A DNA stretch of 64,000 nt, from NCBI GenBank assembly GCA_934725575.1, contig CAKVCK010000004.1:85218-149217 (forward strand), in the 5' to 3' direction. The notes beneath the pieces were generated by a model. The model saw only the letters and a list, made by a program, of their open reading frames with translations. It was not told the DNA's origin and did not search any database. Each line of letters opens with the position of its first letter. The stretch's first letter is position 1. Both the position numbers and the translations under genes were made by a program. Source of the stretch: an uncultured Bacteroidales bacterium (GTDB lineage Bacteria; Bacteroidota; Bacteroidia; Bacteroidales; UBA932). Below, piece by piece: positions 31,814 through 41,056 of this stretch.

Positions 31814-33685
31814 CTATTTCGCATCGAAGGCGAAGATGTGCGCTTGTTCGGCGCCCCATGTGGATGTCACCACGAGGCGCAGTTCCTTGGCCTTGACCGG
31901 CTCGTCGAATTTGATGTGCCTCAGGCGGAGGTAGTTGTCGGTGTCCTCGTAGAGGGTTATCCACTCGTCCTTCACCTTGGCTTCGACCTTGAAGCCCTTT
32001 GCCATCATCTTAGGCATCTCGACACGCTCTGTTGTGGCCTCAAGCTTGCGCATTCTCTTGCTTCTGTACTTGAAATCGGAGTCGAAGATGATGCGGACAC
32101 CATTAAGTGTGACAGGCTTCTTCCAACTGTAGACGATGCTCTCGTCACCAGGAGCGGCCCACACGCCGTTGTCCTCGCCGTCCCATTTGCGGTCGATGCC
32201 GTTGCGCAGTGGCAGGTTGGCGTCGGCTGTGGTGGCGGACATCGTGAGTTCTGACGGTTTCCTCCACCTGTAAGGCAGCATGCTGTCATCGTCCTCAAGC
32301 ATGTCCTGAAGTTCGGCGATGTGATCTTTGCGGACACCTGCCGGGGTCGTGCCGTATTTGATGGCGAGAGCGGCTCCGGTTCCTGCTGCCTGTCCGAGGA
32401 GGGCGCATGTGGACATCACTCTGGTTGAGGACAGTCCCATGTGGGTGGCGGAGATGTCTCGTCCGGCGAACATCAGGTTAGGCACGTTGACCGAGTAGAG
32501 GCAGTCGAACGGGATTCCGAAACGTTCCGGAGTGGTGTGCTCGACCGAGAATATTCCTTTTCTGTGGAAAGCGTCAGGGTGGTGGTTGTCAAGTGTCCAT
32601 CCGCCGTAGGCGATCACGTCAGGGAAATGTCCGCCTGACATGACATCGTTCTGGGTCAGGATGTGCGGTCCGATGTAGCGGGTGGACTCACGCTTGCCCG
32701 GAAGCGAGCCGATCCAGTCGAGGTCGTAGTTCTTGCAGCGGCCGTCAGGATTGTTTTTCATATATTCCCAGACACCGTAGGCGATGCGTTTGAGCTCGTA
32801 CTGGATGTCGTTGGCGTCGAAGATCGTGTTCAGGTTGCCGCCGAACTCGATCCACCAGAAGTTGTTGTCTTTCGGGAAAGGCTTCTTGTAGTTGAACTTC
32901 ACGCCAGGGATCGTGGACTTCGGCTTGTCGTAGTTGAAGTCATCGTCCGTGAAATGGTAAGCCCATTCGGGAGCGGTGAACGGATGATCCTCGTCTGTCT
33001 TGCGGAGCTGAAGCAGGATGGAGTTGCCCATTGTCTTTGCGTCGCCGCCTTCGTCGAGGAAGGTCTCGTCAAACTCGCTCGGCAGCTCGCGTCCGTGACG
33101 GAACTCGGCTCCGGAAAGGCGGAGGATGCCGTCGCCTGTGCAGTCGGCGAAAATCGTACCCTTTATAAGATACTTCGTGTAGGCGTTCACATTCCAGGCC
33201 TTGATGGCGGCGATCTTGTCTCCGTCCATCACGACATCCTCTACGGATGTGTTTAGGAGGAGTTTGATGTTCGGCTCCATGACCACCGTTGAGTAGATCG
33301 CGTCATCCCAGAGGGTGTAGCGGAGCAGAGGATTGAAACGGAAGTTCCTGAGCTGCATTTCCTCCAGCAGGCCGGCCTCGGCGTTCTGATCTCCCTTTGC
33401 TCCGACAATTCCCATTCTGATTTCACTGGATGCGTTTCCTCCGAGGACTGGCCTGTCCTGTACGAGGACCACGGTCGCGCCGTGCCTTGCCGCAGCCACA
33501 GCTGCGCAGACTCCGGAAAGTCCACCGCCGGCGACAACTATGTCAGCACTCAACTCTACATTCTTGATTGTTTGAGAGTTCTTCTCGGTGAGCATCCCTT
33601 GGGCATAGGATGCAGGAGAGGTGAGAGGCATAAGAGCCAGAGCCGCCAATGCTCCGGCAATGTTCCTGAATAATCTTCTTGTCAT
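31814..33685 (-). CDS. Secreted FAD-dependent oxidoreductase
   Basis: 623 residues. A signal peptide (about 1-28, ending in SPASYAQG) is followed by an FAD-binding Rossmann motif IVVAGGGLSGVCAAVAAARHG and LGGNASSEIRMG, the mark of the FAD_oxidored (PF12831) group; a second part of the flavin site is YLIKGTIFADCTGDGILRLSG. The C-terminal ~110 residues look like a separate beta-sandwich (VYSWKKPVTLNGVRIIFDSD). Such exported flavoproteins often occur beside polysaccharide loci in Bacteroidota, where the substrate is rarely known. It is divergent from mtlD. No TGAATAT motif occurs in it, unlike the flanking genes. Confidence 0.85.
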   Translation of the reverse strand: MTRRLFRNIAGALAALALMPLTSPASYAQGMLTEKNSQTIKNVELSADIVVAGGGLSGVCAAVAAARHGATVVLVQDRPVLGGNASSEIRMGIVGAKGDQNAEAGLLEEMQLRNFRFNPLLRYTLWDDAIYSTVVMEPNIKLLLNTSVEDVVMDGDKIAAIKAWNVNAYTKYLIKGTIFADCTGDGILRLSGAEFRHGRELPSEFDETFLDEGGDAKTMGNSILLQLRKTDEDHPFTAPEWAYHFTDDDFNYDKPKSTIPGVKFNYKKPFPKDNNFWWIEFGGNLNTIFDANDIQYELKRIAYGVWEYMKNNPDGRCKNYDLDWIGSLPGKRESTRYIGPHILTQNDVMSGGHFPDVIAYGGWTLDNHHPDAFHRKGIFSVEHTTPERFGIPFDCLYSVNVPNLMFAGRDISATHMGLSSTRVMSTCALLGQAAGTGAALAIKYGTTPAGVRKDHIAELQDMLEDDDSMLPYRWRKPSELTMSATTADANLPLRNGIDRKWDGEDNGVWAAPGDESIVYSWKKPVTLNGVRIIFDSDFKYRSKRMRKLEATTERVEMPKMMAKGFKVEAKVKDEWITLYEDTDNYLRLRHIKFDEPVKAKELRLVVTSTWGAEQAHIFAFDAK

Positions 33686-33707
33686 TTCCTAATTCGTTTT
33701 GTATCCT

Positions 33708-33738
33708 CAAAATTAGCCAAAATATCGCAAGGAGACAA
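33708..33738 (-). promoter_or_regulatory. Promoter of the FAD oxidoreductase
   Basis: On the minus strand TTG (33736-33738), 20 bases, then TAATTTTG (plus 33708-33715), 22 bases before the ATG. Confidence 0.55.
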
Positions 33739-33756
33739 TTATTCGGCCGATTTTCG

Positions 33757-33764
33757 TATCTTTG
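33757..33764 (+). promoter_or_regulatory. Promoter -7 box of mtlD
   Basis: TATCTTTG matches TAnnTTTG; the mtlD ATG is about 100 bases downstream, leaving a leader of roughly 95 bases. Confidence 0.45.
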
Positions 33765-33867
33765 TAGTAAGGTTGATTCTCAATCGGCCTATCATATTTT
33801 TAAATAAAATAATTGGCCGGCGGATTTCGTATGACGCGATTCTGCCGGCTGTAAAAATTAAAGACAA

Positions 33868-35019
33868 ATGAAAACAGCAATTCAGTTCGGAGCCGGAAAC
33901 ATCGGCCGTGGATTCATCGGGGCGGTGCTCTCGAAATCAGGCTATCAGGTAGTGTTTGCGGATGTCAACAAGGAGATAGTTGACAGGATCAATGCGGACG
34001 GGCAATATACCGTGCACATCAAGGATGTGGAGAGCGAGGATATTCTCATCTCGGGAGTTTCAGCCGTGGATTCGTCAACGGACGCCGTGGTGAAGAAAAT
34101 CAAAGAGGCAGATCTGATCACGACTGCCGTTGGTCTCAGAATCCTCCAGTTCATCGCTCCTGCGATCGCCAAAGGAATCATCGCCCGCAAAGATTCGGGA
34201 ATAGACGCTCCTCTGAACATCATCGCGTGTGAGAACGGGCTCATGGCTTCATCGCGCCTTAAGGAGGCGGTTTACTCTCATCTGGATGAGGCTCAGAAGG
34301 CTTGGTGCGCAGAGCATGTAGGATTCCCGGACTGTTCGGTTGACCGCATCGTACCTCCGGTAAGGAGCGAGAACCCTATTGATGTTGCCGTGGAGAGATT
34401 CTACGAGTGGAATGTGGAAGAGAAAGCCTTCGTCGGACCTGCCCCGAAAGTTGAGGGTATGAATATGGCGGACAACCTTCTGGCCTACATCGAACGCAAG
34501 TTGTTCACTCTGAACACCGGCCATGCCATCACCGCATATCTTGGCAAGATGAAAGGTTGCACGACAATCACAGACAGCATCGCTGTCCCCGAGGTCTATG
34601 AGACCGTCCACGCCGCCATGCAGCAGAGCGGCGAGGCTCTCGTGAAGCAGTTCGGTTTCGATCACGAGGCGCATTTCAAGTACATAGAGAAAATCATCGG
34701 ACGTTTCCGCAACCCTTACCTTCAGGATGACGTGAACCGTGTCGGGCGCGAGCCTATGCGCAAGCTCTCTCCGGACGACAGGCTGGTCAAGCCGGCCATG
34801 ACCGCCAAGAGCTTCGGCCTTCCTTACGACAAGATTCTGCTCGGTGTCGGCGCGGCCCTGCATTTCGACAATCCTGAGGATCCGCAGAGCGTCCAGATGC
34901 TCGACCTGATCAAGTCAAAGGGACTGGAGGCTGCTGTTTCCGAGATCACCGGACTCAAGGCGGAGGACCCGATGGTTGCGGAGATTGTCAATGCCTACAA
35001 AGAGGTTGAAAGAATATAA
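33868..35019 (+). CDS. mtlD: Mannitol-1-phosphate 5-dehydrogenase
   Basis: 383 residues; interconverts mannitol 1-phosphate and fructose 6-phosphate with NAD. The N-terminal FGAGNIGRGFIGAVLSKSGY (about 7-26) is the nucleotide-binding motif; the C-terminal domain holds NTGHAITAYLGKMKGCTTI with the catalytic Lys/His cluster. Length is standard. No mannitol phosphotransferase genes are nearby; the OPA antiporters upstream could in principle supply sugar-alcohol phosphate, but that is inference. The stop codon coincides with the start of a 19-bp element also found at 41889. Confidence 0.95.
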   Translation: MKTAIQFGAGNIGRGFIGAVLSKSGYQVVFADVNKEIVDRINADGQYTVHIKDVESEDILISGVSAVDSSTDAVVKKIKEADLITTAVGLRILQFIAPAIAKGIIARKDSGIDAPLNIIACENGLMASSRLKEAVYSHLDEAQKAWCAEHVGFPDCSVDRIVPPVRSENPIDVAVERFYEWNVEEKAFVGPAPKVEGMNMADNLLAYIERKLFTLNTGHAITAYLGKMKGCTTITDSIAVPEVYETVHAAMQQSGEALVKQFGFDHEAHFKYIEKIIGRFRNPYLQDDVNRVGREPMRKLSPDDRLVKPAMTAKSFGLPYDKILLGVGAALHFDNPEDPQSVQMLDLIKSKGLEAAVSEITGLKAEDPMVAEIVNAYKEVERI

Positions 35020-35037
35020 AAGCGCCCCTTTAGCAAA
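35019..35037. repeat. 19-bp element, left copy
   Basis: AAAGCGCCCCTTTAGCAAA begins at the mtlD stop codon and lies 61 bases before the phosphatase ATG. Its exact reverse complement is at 41889-41907, just after the GDPD stop. It is not itself a strong palindrome (AAAG/CTTT only). Confidence 0.6.
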
Positions 35038-35097
35038 CATTGTCCTTGATAACAAGTGAGTTGGCATGGAATTGCTTTGCTGGAATATTCAATTGAT

Positions 35098-36264
35098 ATG
35101 AAACGAATATTATCATTTTTGCTGCTGGCGGGCATCGCTGTGCTGTCGGCCGCGCAGGTAAAGGTAAACTGTGGCCCTTATCTGCAGAATGTCACCGAGA
35201 ACAGCTTCACGGTGGTATGGACCACAAATGGTCCTGCTGTGGGATGGATAGAACTCGCGCCGGACGATGGCACAAATTTCTATAATGTGGAGAGGCCTAA
35301 ATATTTCGACCTCAGGGGAATGGGCAGGAAACCGATCGGCACGCTCCACAAGGTGACGGTCTCCGGGCTGAAGCCGGGTACCACCTACAGGTACCGCGTC
35401 ATGTGCCAAGGTGTTCTCTCACAGGAGAACAGAGCCAGGATCCTCTACGACGAGGGCTATGGACTGGATTTGAAGAAAAGACCTACTAAAGTGACCACCA
35501 AGGCTCTTGAATATGACAAGGTCAAGTTCGCCGTGGTGAATGACATGCACGAGCACGACTCCGTGATGCAGGTTCTTTTCAAGGATGCCAAGGACAAGTA
35601 TGATTTCGTCTGCTTCAACGGGGACATGACCTCGGCCATAGACAGCGTCGCCGAGATCCGCATGCACTACATGAACACCGCGTCCAAACTTTTCGCTTCG
35701 GACACCCCTCTTTATCTCTGCCGCGGCAACCACGAGTACAGAGGCAACGATGCCATCAAGTACCTTGACTACTACAAGACCTCAACCGGAAGGACGTACT
35801 ACACGGCCTCTTATGGGAAGTTCTTCTTCCTGTTCCTCGACTCTGGAGAGGACAAGGTTGACAGTGACATCCGGAATCTGAACATCATGATCACAGAGGA
35901 CTACGTCAAGGAAGAAGCCGAATGGCTGAAAGGTGTCGTGGCGAGTGATGAATATAAGAACGCCGGGATGAGGGTAGCGTTCTGCCATATTCCTCCGTCC
36001 GAAAAAGGTTGGCATGGCAACGTGATGGTCAGCAAGTATTTCGTTCCGACGTTGAATGGCACAGGCCTTGACCTGATGCTCTGCGCTCATATTCATAAAT
36101 ACCGCTTCAATGAGGCGAACACCATCGGTGCTGACTTCCCGGTCCTCTGCAACGCCAACAGACAGCGCATCGACGCCGTGGTTGACAAGAGCGGCATCCG
36201 TCTGGATTTCTTCGACGAGACCGGCGCCAAGATCAAGAGCATGAAGTTCGACAAGAAAAAGTAG
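35098..36264 (+). CDS. Purple-acid-phosphatase-like metallophosphoesterase
   Basis: 388 residues, secreted: the signal peptide is about 1-19 (LSFLLLAGIAVLSAAQ). A fibronectin-like N-terminal domain (about 25-115; NCGPYLQNVTENSFTVVWTT) precedes a calcineurin-type catalytic domain with VVNDMHEHD (motif I; usually DxH, here Asn-Asp-Met-His), CFNGDMTS, CRGNHEYRG, CHIPPSEKGWHG and CAHIHKY. The domain order is that of purple acid phosphatases. It should release phosphate from external esters. The ATG at 35098 is chosen because it starts the signal peptide; an upstream start at 35056 does not. It ends in a terminator at 36290-36326. Confidence 0.88.
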   Translation: MKRILSFLLLAGIAVLSAAQVKVNCGPYLQNVTENSFTVVWTTNGPAVGWIELAPDDGTNFYNVERPKYFDLRGMGRKPIGTLHKVTVSGLKPGTTYRYRVMCQGVLSQENRARILYDEGYGLDLKKRPTKVTTKALEYDKVKFAVVNDMHEHDSVMQVLFKDAKDKYDFVCFNGDMTSAIDSVAEIRMHYMNTASKLFASDTPLYLCRGNHEYRGNDAIKYLDYYKTSTGRTYYTASYGKFFFLFLDSGEDKVDSDIRNLNIMITEDYVKEEAEWLKGVVASDEYKNAGMRVAFCHIPPSEKGWHGNVMVSKYFVPTLNGTGLDLMLCAHIHKYRFNEANTIGADFPVLCNANRQRIDAVVDKSGIRLDFFDETGAKIKSMKFDKKK

Positions 36265-36289
36265 ATTCAGTATTTGCGTATATAATTAA

Positions 36290-36326
36290 CAGGGCGGCAA
36301 AAGATATCTTCAGCCGTCCTGTTTTT
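36290..36326 (+). terminator. Terminator after the phosphatase
   Basis: CAGGGCGGC (36290-36298) pairs with GCCGTCCTG (one G-T pair), followed by TTTTTA. Confidence 0.65.
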
Positions 36327-36340
36327 ATATGACCTTCTTA

Positions 36341-36424
36341 TTATCATGGGAGGAGGATTTTGGCAACCATTTACCCGGACAGGGCGCAAAGCGCAGGTTG
36401 CCTAAATCCTCCTTCCATGATAAT
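36341..36424. repeat. Hairpin-family element, copy B
   Basis: Arms at 36341-36368 and 36397-36424 are 28 bases each and pair at 26 positions. The loop ATTTACCCGGACAGGGCGC with a small GCGC-AAA-GCGC hairpin closely matches the loop of copy A at 19406-19460, while the arms are unrelated. It lies between the convergent phosphatase and SGNH esterase genes. Confidence 0.7.
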
Positions 36425-36433
36425 TCATGTGAA

Positions 36434-37525
36434 CTATTTTATTCCGTATTTCTTCAGGATTTTCTTGATCGGCTTCTCGATGGATTTGGCCCAAAGGGTG
36501 TAGCCATAGTCTGAAGGATGGACTCCATCGACTGTGGCCTCGTGGTCTTCTGATGTGGCGCAGGTCGTCTTGATGTAGTAGACATTCTTGTACTTCTTCA
36601 CCGCGATGTCCATCAGGCTGTCGGCCATGGCTGTCTTGACGCGTTCGTTGTTGTCCCTGTCCGTGTTGAAGTTGCGGTACTCGCGACGGATTGTGCGCTG
36701 GAAGATCAGGGGAATGTCAGGATGAGCCTTCTGGATCCTCTCGATGAACGGGAAGAGTCTTTCCTTGATCATCGGGGCCTCTGGGTTGGAGAATCCGTCG
36801 AATACAAGGGCGTCCACGTCGGCGGCGCAGAGCACGTCGGCGAAATAGGTCTGGAGCTTGCTGTTGCCCGAGCATCCGAGGCTGAGGAACTGAAGTCCGG
36901 TCATGCGGCTGAGCTGGTCAGGATAGGACATTCCGGCTCTGGAGGTGCTTGTGCCGTGGGTGAAGCTGGAGCCGAAGATTCCGATTCTGTGACGGAACGG
37001 GTTGTCAATAGCCTCGATTGTTGCGTTTTTCTCGACACCAATCTTGATTGAGGACTCCTCGCTGAACACCGGCAGGTAGAGAAGGCACTCGTGCATGGTT
37101 CCGTCCATGTCTTTGATGATGGCCACATTGTCGTCCGGCTTGTTGTCCTTGGCGACAGCGGAGGCTGCCCAGAGCCATTTGCCGTCTTTCCTGATGTAGA
37201 GATCGTAGCCGCGCGCTGACAGTCCACCCGTGTTGACAGGGAAACTTCTGTCCTCATATTTGGTCTTGATGGTGATTGTCTTAGAGTCGGTCTTGAATGC
37301 CACCGATAGTCCGGCGGACATCCTCACCTGCTTGTTCTCGCTCTTGGTGAACCCCTTGAACTTCACCGTGTCAACCCTGTGGTAAGGATTCGGTGTGTCC
37401 GGCATGAGTTTGCCCACCATTGTGAGGTCAGAGGCCTCCGTGAATTTGTACTCCACTTTCTTGCTCTGCGCCGTCGCTGTGAAAACGGCCAGAGACAGCA
37501 TAAGCGCTGCGGTTAATCTTTTCAT
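36434..37525 (-). CDS. Secreted SGNH/GDSL hydrolase with GxDLY domain
   Basis: 363 residues, from the ATG that starts the signal peptide (LTAALMLSLAVFTATAQ); a longer frame to 37684 has no signal. The N-terminal beta domain (about 25-178) holds GLSARGYDLYIRKDGK, the GxDLY signature. The hydrolase domain (about 180-363) begins with IGIFGSSFTHGTSTS, where Ser187 fits the nucleophile, and the Asp/His pair is in DGVHPSDYGYTLWA near the end. The family removes acyl groups from lipids or carbohydrates. It lies next to phosphatases and a phosphodiesterase, which would suit phospholipid or phosphorylated-glycan substrates (inference). Confidence 0.88.
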   Translation of the reverse strand: MKRLTAALMLSLAVFTATAQSKKVEYKFTEASDLTMVGKLMPDTPNPYHRVDTVKFKGFTKSENKQVRMSAGLSVAFKTDSKTITIKTKYEDRSFPVNTGGLSARGYDLYIRKDGKWLWAASAVAKDNKPDDNVAIIKDMDGTMHECLLYLPVFSEESSIKIGVEKNATIEAIDNPFRHRIGIFGSSFTHGTSTSRAGMSYPDQLSRMTGLQFLSLGCSGNSKLQTYFADVLCAADVDALVFDGFSNPEAPMIKERLFPFIERIQKAHPDIPLIFQRTIRREYRNFNTDRDNNERVKTAMADSLMDIAVKKYKNVYYIKTTCATSEDHEATVDGVHPSDYGYTLWAKSIEKPIKKILKKYGIK

Positions 37526-37934
37526 GATGTTTATTGAATTAGTGAATATCCTGCTCGTTTTTCCCGCAAATCCCGCCCTTGTTCCGAGGACGCGAGTCTG
37601 CTGTGGCAAAATTAGAACTTTTTTGCCGATTATTGTGCGTTGTGTGCCGTAAAGATTCAGGGATGTCGGAATGTCTGGCACCATCCCGCGACCAGGCGGT
37701 CATGTTTCCCGGCGCGCAAAGCCGCGGAACCGATTCCCCTCGTCTGTCGCCAAGCCTGCCGGAGTGCCTCGCCCCCTTGTTGCCGAAGTTTCCGGTTTTA
37801 CAAACCACGGACACGGAGATGCGCTTCTGGCCGCGGTCATAGACAGTATACTGTGCTTGACCCTATCTCCGAAAGAGAGGGTCTGCCACATCAATCTGCT
37901 TCCCACCCCTCTGCAAGCCGCCTTTCCGTGTCCT

Positions 37935-37962
37935 TGAACTTGAGGGTGTCAAGTTCAGGGTT
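37935..37962 (+). terminator. Orphan terminator-like hairpin
   Basis: TGAACTTGA (37935-37943) and TCAAGTTCA (37949-37957) pair perfectly with a 5-base loop, followed by GGGTTTTTATC. No plus-strand gene precedes it, so it may end a small RNA. Confidence 0.4.
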
Positions 37963-38299
37963 TTTATCACCTGCAAAAGCTTAGCCATGTCCGATTCGAC
38001 GAAGACTGTTACAGTGAGGAGTGGGGCAAAATGATCTTTGGAATATGTAACGGAAACATAGCCGGAGCGGGAATATGTGAGCGGGAGTGTGAAATGTAGC
38101 TTATTGATAATGAATATATTCGCAAATATTCCCCTCCCAGGATGACCGGGAGTTTTTCGTAACTCTCTATGAATCACATGGTGATGTTCCACTCCGTGAT
38201 ATTCAGAGAGTTGAGTGTCTTTGCCGGGAAGACGGTGAAAGAACGGAGGTGCTCTCAAGAATCGTGATCTGTCATATTCATCGACCCATGAAGTGGCAT

Positions 38300-38370
38300 C
38301 GCGCTTCGGTCGCGTTCAGTGAGTGTATTCAGTGCTCTGGTCGGTGTTGGTCGCTGAACTTGTCGAAGCG
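38300..38370. repeat. REP-like pair in the spacer
   Basis: CGCTTCGGTCGCGTTCAGTG (38301-38320) and GGTCGCTGAACTTGTCGAAGCG-type unit (38349-38370) are inverted: CGCTTCG pairs with CGAAGCG and TTCAG with CTGAA. Consensus match is to the same REP family as in dnaX. Confidence 0.5.
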
Positions 38371-38478
38371 TACCGGCATTGGCGGCATGGTAGGCGGACA
38401 CCACAACCAGTGTTGATGGCAAAAAGAAAAGGGAATGACCAGTTGGCCATCCCCCTTATGAATATCAGCGTGTTCGGA

Positions 38479-40761
38479 TTATTTGCCGAAGACAGCGTTG
38501 ATTACATGTACACCCTCTGTGTAGTTTGTGGTTCCATGTACAAAATTAGCGAAGTTGCCGGCGTCAATCTTGGTCCCTTCTACAGATCCGGATACTTTGA
38601 TCGGGTTGGTCTCTCCAAGAGTGATGTTCTTCGTCTTACCGTTGAATTTACCAATCACAAGACCTCTTGTGGCCTCGGCTCCGCCGGAAATCACGCAATC
38701 CACGACACAACCGTTTCCTGTGTTGTGAGCGGCGTTTCCGATGTTTCCGATAAGGCCTCCGATGCCATCAACGGTTGCCATGGCGGTCACTTTTCCGAAA
38801 GCCTTGCAGTTCTCTATGGTGTTGCCTTGAGAGTGGAAACCGCAGAGGCTGCCGATAACGCTGGCCTTGTCGCCGGATTCGAAGATGATCTCACCTTCGT
38901 TTGTACAGTTGTCCATGTTGCCGGTACCTCCCTGAACTCCACCTGCGCGAACCTTAACAGTTCCGCTAATGGTAATGTCACCCTTGTTGACACAGTCTTT
39001 CGTGCATGTGCTTTGCTTAGCCTCTTTTCCTGGCCAGCCCACGATTCCGCCTACTGCTGAATTGGACTTTGACGCGTCAGAGAACACGTTGATCGGACCT
39101 TCGTTGGTACAGCCCGTGATGTTCGACTTGATCTGTCCAGCGGCGAAGTAATCACCTCCTGTGATGCCACCGGCCAGCACAATCGCCTCATTTCCGGACA
39201 TGGCAGAACCATTGCTGGAAGCAAGTTTCGCGTAAACCTCGCCGTAGTTGTGACAATTAGTGATGTCACCGTTGGACGCTCCGGCAATACCTCCGACATC
39301 CTGTCTCTTCACGTTTTCCGTTACTGAGTCAATAGATGTGTTCACAAGAGATACCTTGCCTTTGTTCACGCAATTCTTCACAGCGAACTGTCCGTTTTCA
39401 TCATTGCCGCCGTAAGCGACAAGACCGCCTACTGAAGGTGCGCAGTTCTTCACATTGACAATAGTCGAAGCGCCGTTGACAAAGGCGCATGAGGCACTTA
39501 TCGTCCCTTCGTTTGAGCAGTCTTTCATTGTCGCCTTGAGATATCCGGCGATGCCGGCGACGGCCGCACCCTTCATTGATGTCTGAGCTGTCACTGTGAT
39601 GTTGCCGGTGTTGTGGCAATCGGTGATGTCGGCCAGACCTTCAGCGACAAGGGCTCCACAGATGACGGCGTCGTCAAAGGCGTCGGCGCTCATTGTGATG
39701 TTCGCCTTGTTTGTCACGTTGGTAAGCTCTCCCTTGTTTCTTATGGCGATGATTCCGAATTCGGAAGCCGTCGGAACGAACGAGCATGACGCGTCAATGA
39801 CAAGATCCTTGACGGTGCCGACTTCAGTGAACAAAGGAGCGGTTCCTTTCCAGTTCTTGATGCTGTGGTTGTTGCCGTTGAAGATTCCAGGGAATGTCGC
39901 GCAAGTCGGGATTGTCTTCCCGGTAAGGTCGATGTCTGCGGTCAGGTTGACAACACTCGTGGCATCAGCTGTGGTGAGTTCCTTTCCGTTGAAGAGTTTG
40001 ACAAACTCGTCGGCTGTCGCTATGTCTTTAGGGAATGCGGCCTTTTCAAGTGTGGTGATGTTAAGAGTCTCGGAGTATTCGGATTCCTTGCCGTCCTTGT
40101 TGATGGACTTGGCTCTCACATTATACGCTGTCTTGTCCGTAAGGTCTGAAATCTTAAGTGCTGTCTCCTCTGTCTCGATTGTTGTCCAGTCAGAAGCGGA
40201 AGCGAGTTTGTATTCCACGACATATTTGACGGCGTTCACGCAAGGGTCCCATTTCAAAGTAATGGCATCAGCAAGCGGAGTCGCCGCAAGATTAGGAATA
40301 CCGACAAAATCAGGCTTTACGAACCCGTAGCCGAGAACAAGTTGGACAGGCTCGTTGTCTTGAGCGATATATACCCAGTCAGAAAATACGGATCTTGGGT
40401 AGTTGGCTCTGATTCTGATGTAATACTGGCTGAACTTTTTCAGACCTGTGAAAGTCGTGGCGTTTTTGACCTTTACCTTTTCGTCGCTGTAGACGATGGT
40501 GTGAGAGACACCGTTGTTGTAATTGTCACCATTGTTGAGTTCTGTGGTAAGCTGGACGGTCGCGCTGGTCGCTCCAGCCTCAATCATGCTGGCGTCATCC
40601 CAGTAGACTGAAATGGATGTTTCCGATGAATTGTCTTCATCATAAGTGAATTCCTTCGGCGCCGGTTTGGATGAGTCTATGCCAAAGTGCTCTTCTTCTT
40701 CACATCCTATAAAAAGAGAAGATGCCAAGGCTACGGCCGCGAGGGCTTTAATGGATTTCAT
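38479..40761 (-). CDS. Surface lipoprotein with fibronectin III and GLUG-like repeats
   Basis: 760 residues. A lipoprotein signal (SSLFIGC, Cys20) is followed by two fibronectin-type III domains (about 35-255; SETSISVYWDDASM, then AITLKWDPCVNAVKYVVEYK). From about 280 on come many short repeats built like VGGLVAYGG or VGGIVGWPGKEA followed by DCVNKGDITI or NCHNYGEV, i.e. about ten turns of a GLUG-like solenoid. It is probably an adhesin or binding protein on the outer surface. It is AT-richer, has no TGAATAT and is transcribed opposite to the GDPD-SusCD run. The ATG at 40761 starts the signal peptide. Confidence 0.82.
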   Translation of the reverse strand: MKSIKALAAVALASSLFIGCEEEEHFGIDSSKPAPKEFTYDEDNSSETSISVYWDDASMIEAGATSATVQLTTELNNGDNYNNGVSHTIVYSDEKVKVKNATTFTGLKKFSQYYIRIRANYPRSVFSDWVYIAQDNEPVQLVLGYGFVKPDFVGIPNLAATPLADAITLKWDPCVNAVKYVVEYKLASASDWTTIETEETALKISDLTDKTAYNVRAKSINKDGKESEYSETLNITTLEKAAFPKDIATADEFVKLFNGKELTTADATSVVNLTADIDLTGKTIPTCATFPGIFNGNNHSIKNWKGTAPLFTEVGTVKDLVIDASCSFVPTASEFGIIAIRNKGELTNVTNKANITMSADAFDDAVICGALVAEGLADITDCHNTGNITVTAQTSMKGAAVAGIAGYLKATMKDCSNEGTISASCAFVNGASTIVNVKNCAPSVGGLVAYGGNDENGQFAVKNCVNKGKVSLVNTSIDSVTENVKRQDVGGIAGASNGDITNCHNYGEVYAKLASSNGSAMSGNEAIVLAGGITGGDYFAAGQIKSNITGCTNEGPINVFSDASKSNSAVGGIVGWPGKEAKQSTCTKDCVNKGDITISGTVKVRAGGVQGGTGNMDNCTNEGEIIFESGDKASVIGSLCGFHSQGNTIENCKAFGKVTAMATVDGIGGLIGNIGNAAHNTGNGCVVDCVISGGAEATRGLVIGKFNGKTKNITLGETNPIKVSGSVEGTKIDAGNFANFVHGTTNYTEGVHVINAVFGK

Positions 40762-40945
40762 ATTTTCTTTAGTGATTGTTAGTTGAAAACTGTAAATACT
40801 AAAATTAAGGCCATGCTTCTTAAGCACCCTTAACAACCATCAGAAAGATGTAAGATGTCACTCGAAAGTGAACTTGATTTCAGTTTGCCGAGACAAAAAT
40901 ATTCAAGTTAAATGAAAAATGCAAGGCGGAGACTGATTTTTTTTG

Positions 40946-40953
40946 TACTTTTG
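40946..40953 (+). promoter_or_regulatory. Promoter -7 box of the GDPD gene
   Basis: TACTTTTG matches TAnnTTTG, 103 bases before the GDPD ATG at 41057, leaving a leader of about 95 bases. Confidence 0.45.
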
Positions 40954-41056
40954 TGAATCCTTTCAATCGTTTTTAGTCGTAAGTCTGAAATTCGCTGTGG
41001 AAGGTTACCCGGTAGGGTATCATGGTATATGCGAACTTATATATTTATGTCAAGTT

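Larger units (their letters stand above)
37526..38478. other. Gene-free spacer with hairpins
   Basis: About 950 bp with overlapping open frames in several registers but no plausible protein. It holds a hairpin at 37859-37883, a terminator-like hairpin at 37935-37962, an 8-bp inverted repeat AACTCTCT/AGAGAGTT (38161-38212), copies of TGAATAT, and a REP-like pair at 38300-38370. A region at 37700-37730 weakly resembles the loop of the hairpin family at 19.4 and 36.4 kb. A small RNA is possible. Confidence 0.5.

Noticed and set aside
31814..33685. Glycan-locus enzyme belonging with SusC/SusD
   Set aside because: It is 8 kb away, on the other strand and behind a bidirectional terminator; no link beyond general co-location.
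37700..37730. Possible third member of the hairpin family
   Set aside because: The loop resembles copies A and B only partly and there are no good arms; not listed as a copy.
37579..37984. Overlapping plus-strand frames of 87-114 codons
   Set aside because: Several registers are open at once with Arg/Pro/Ser-rich random composition; no domain.
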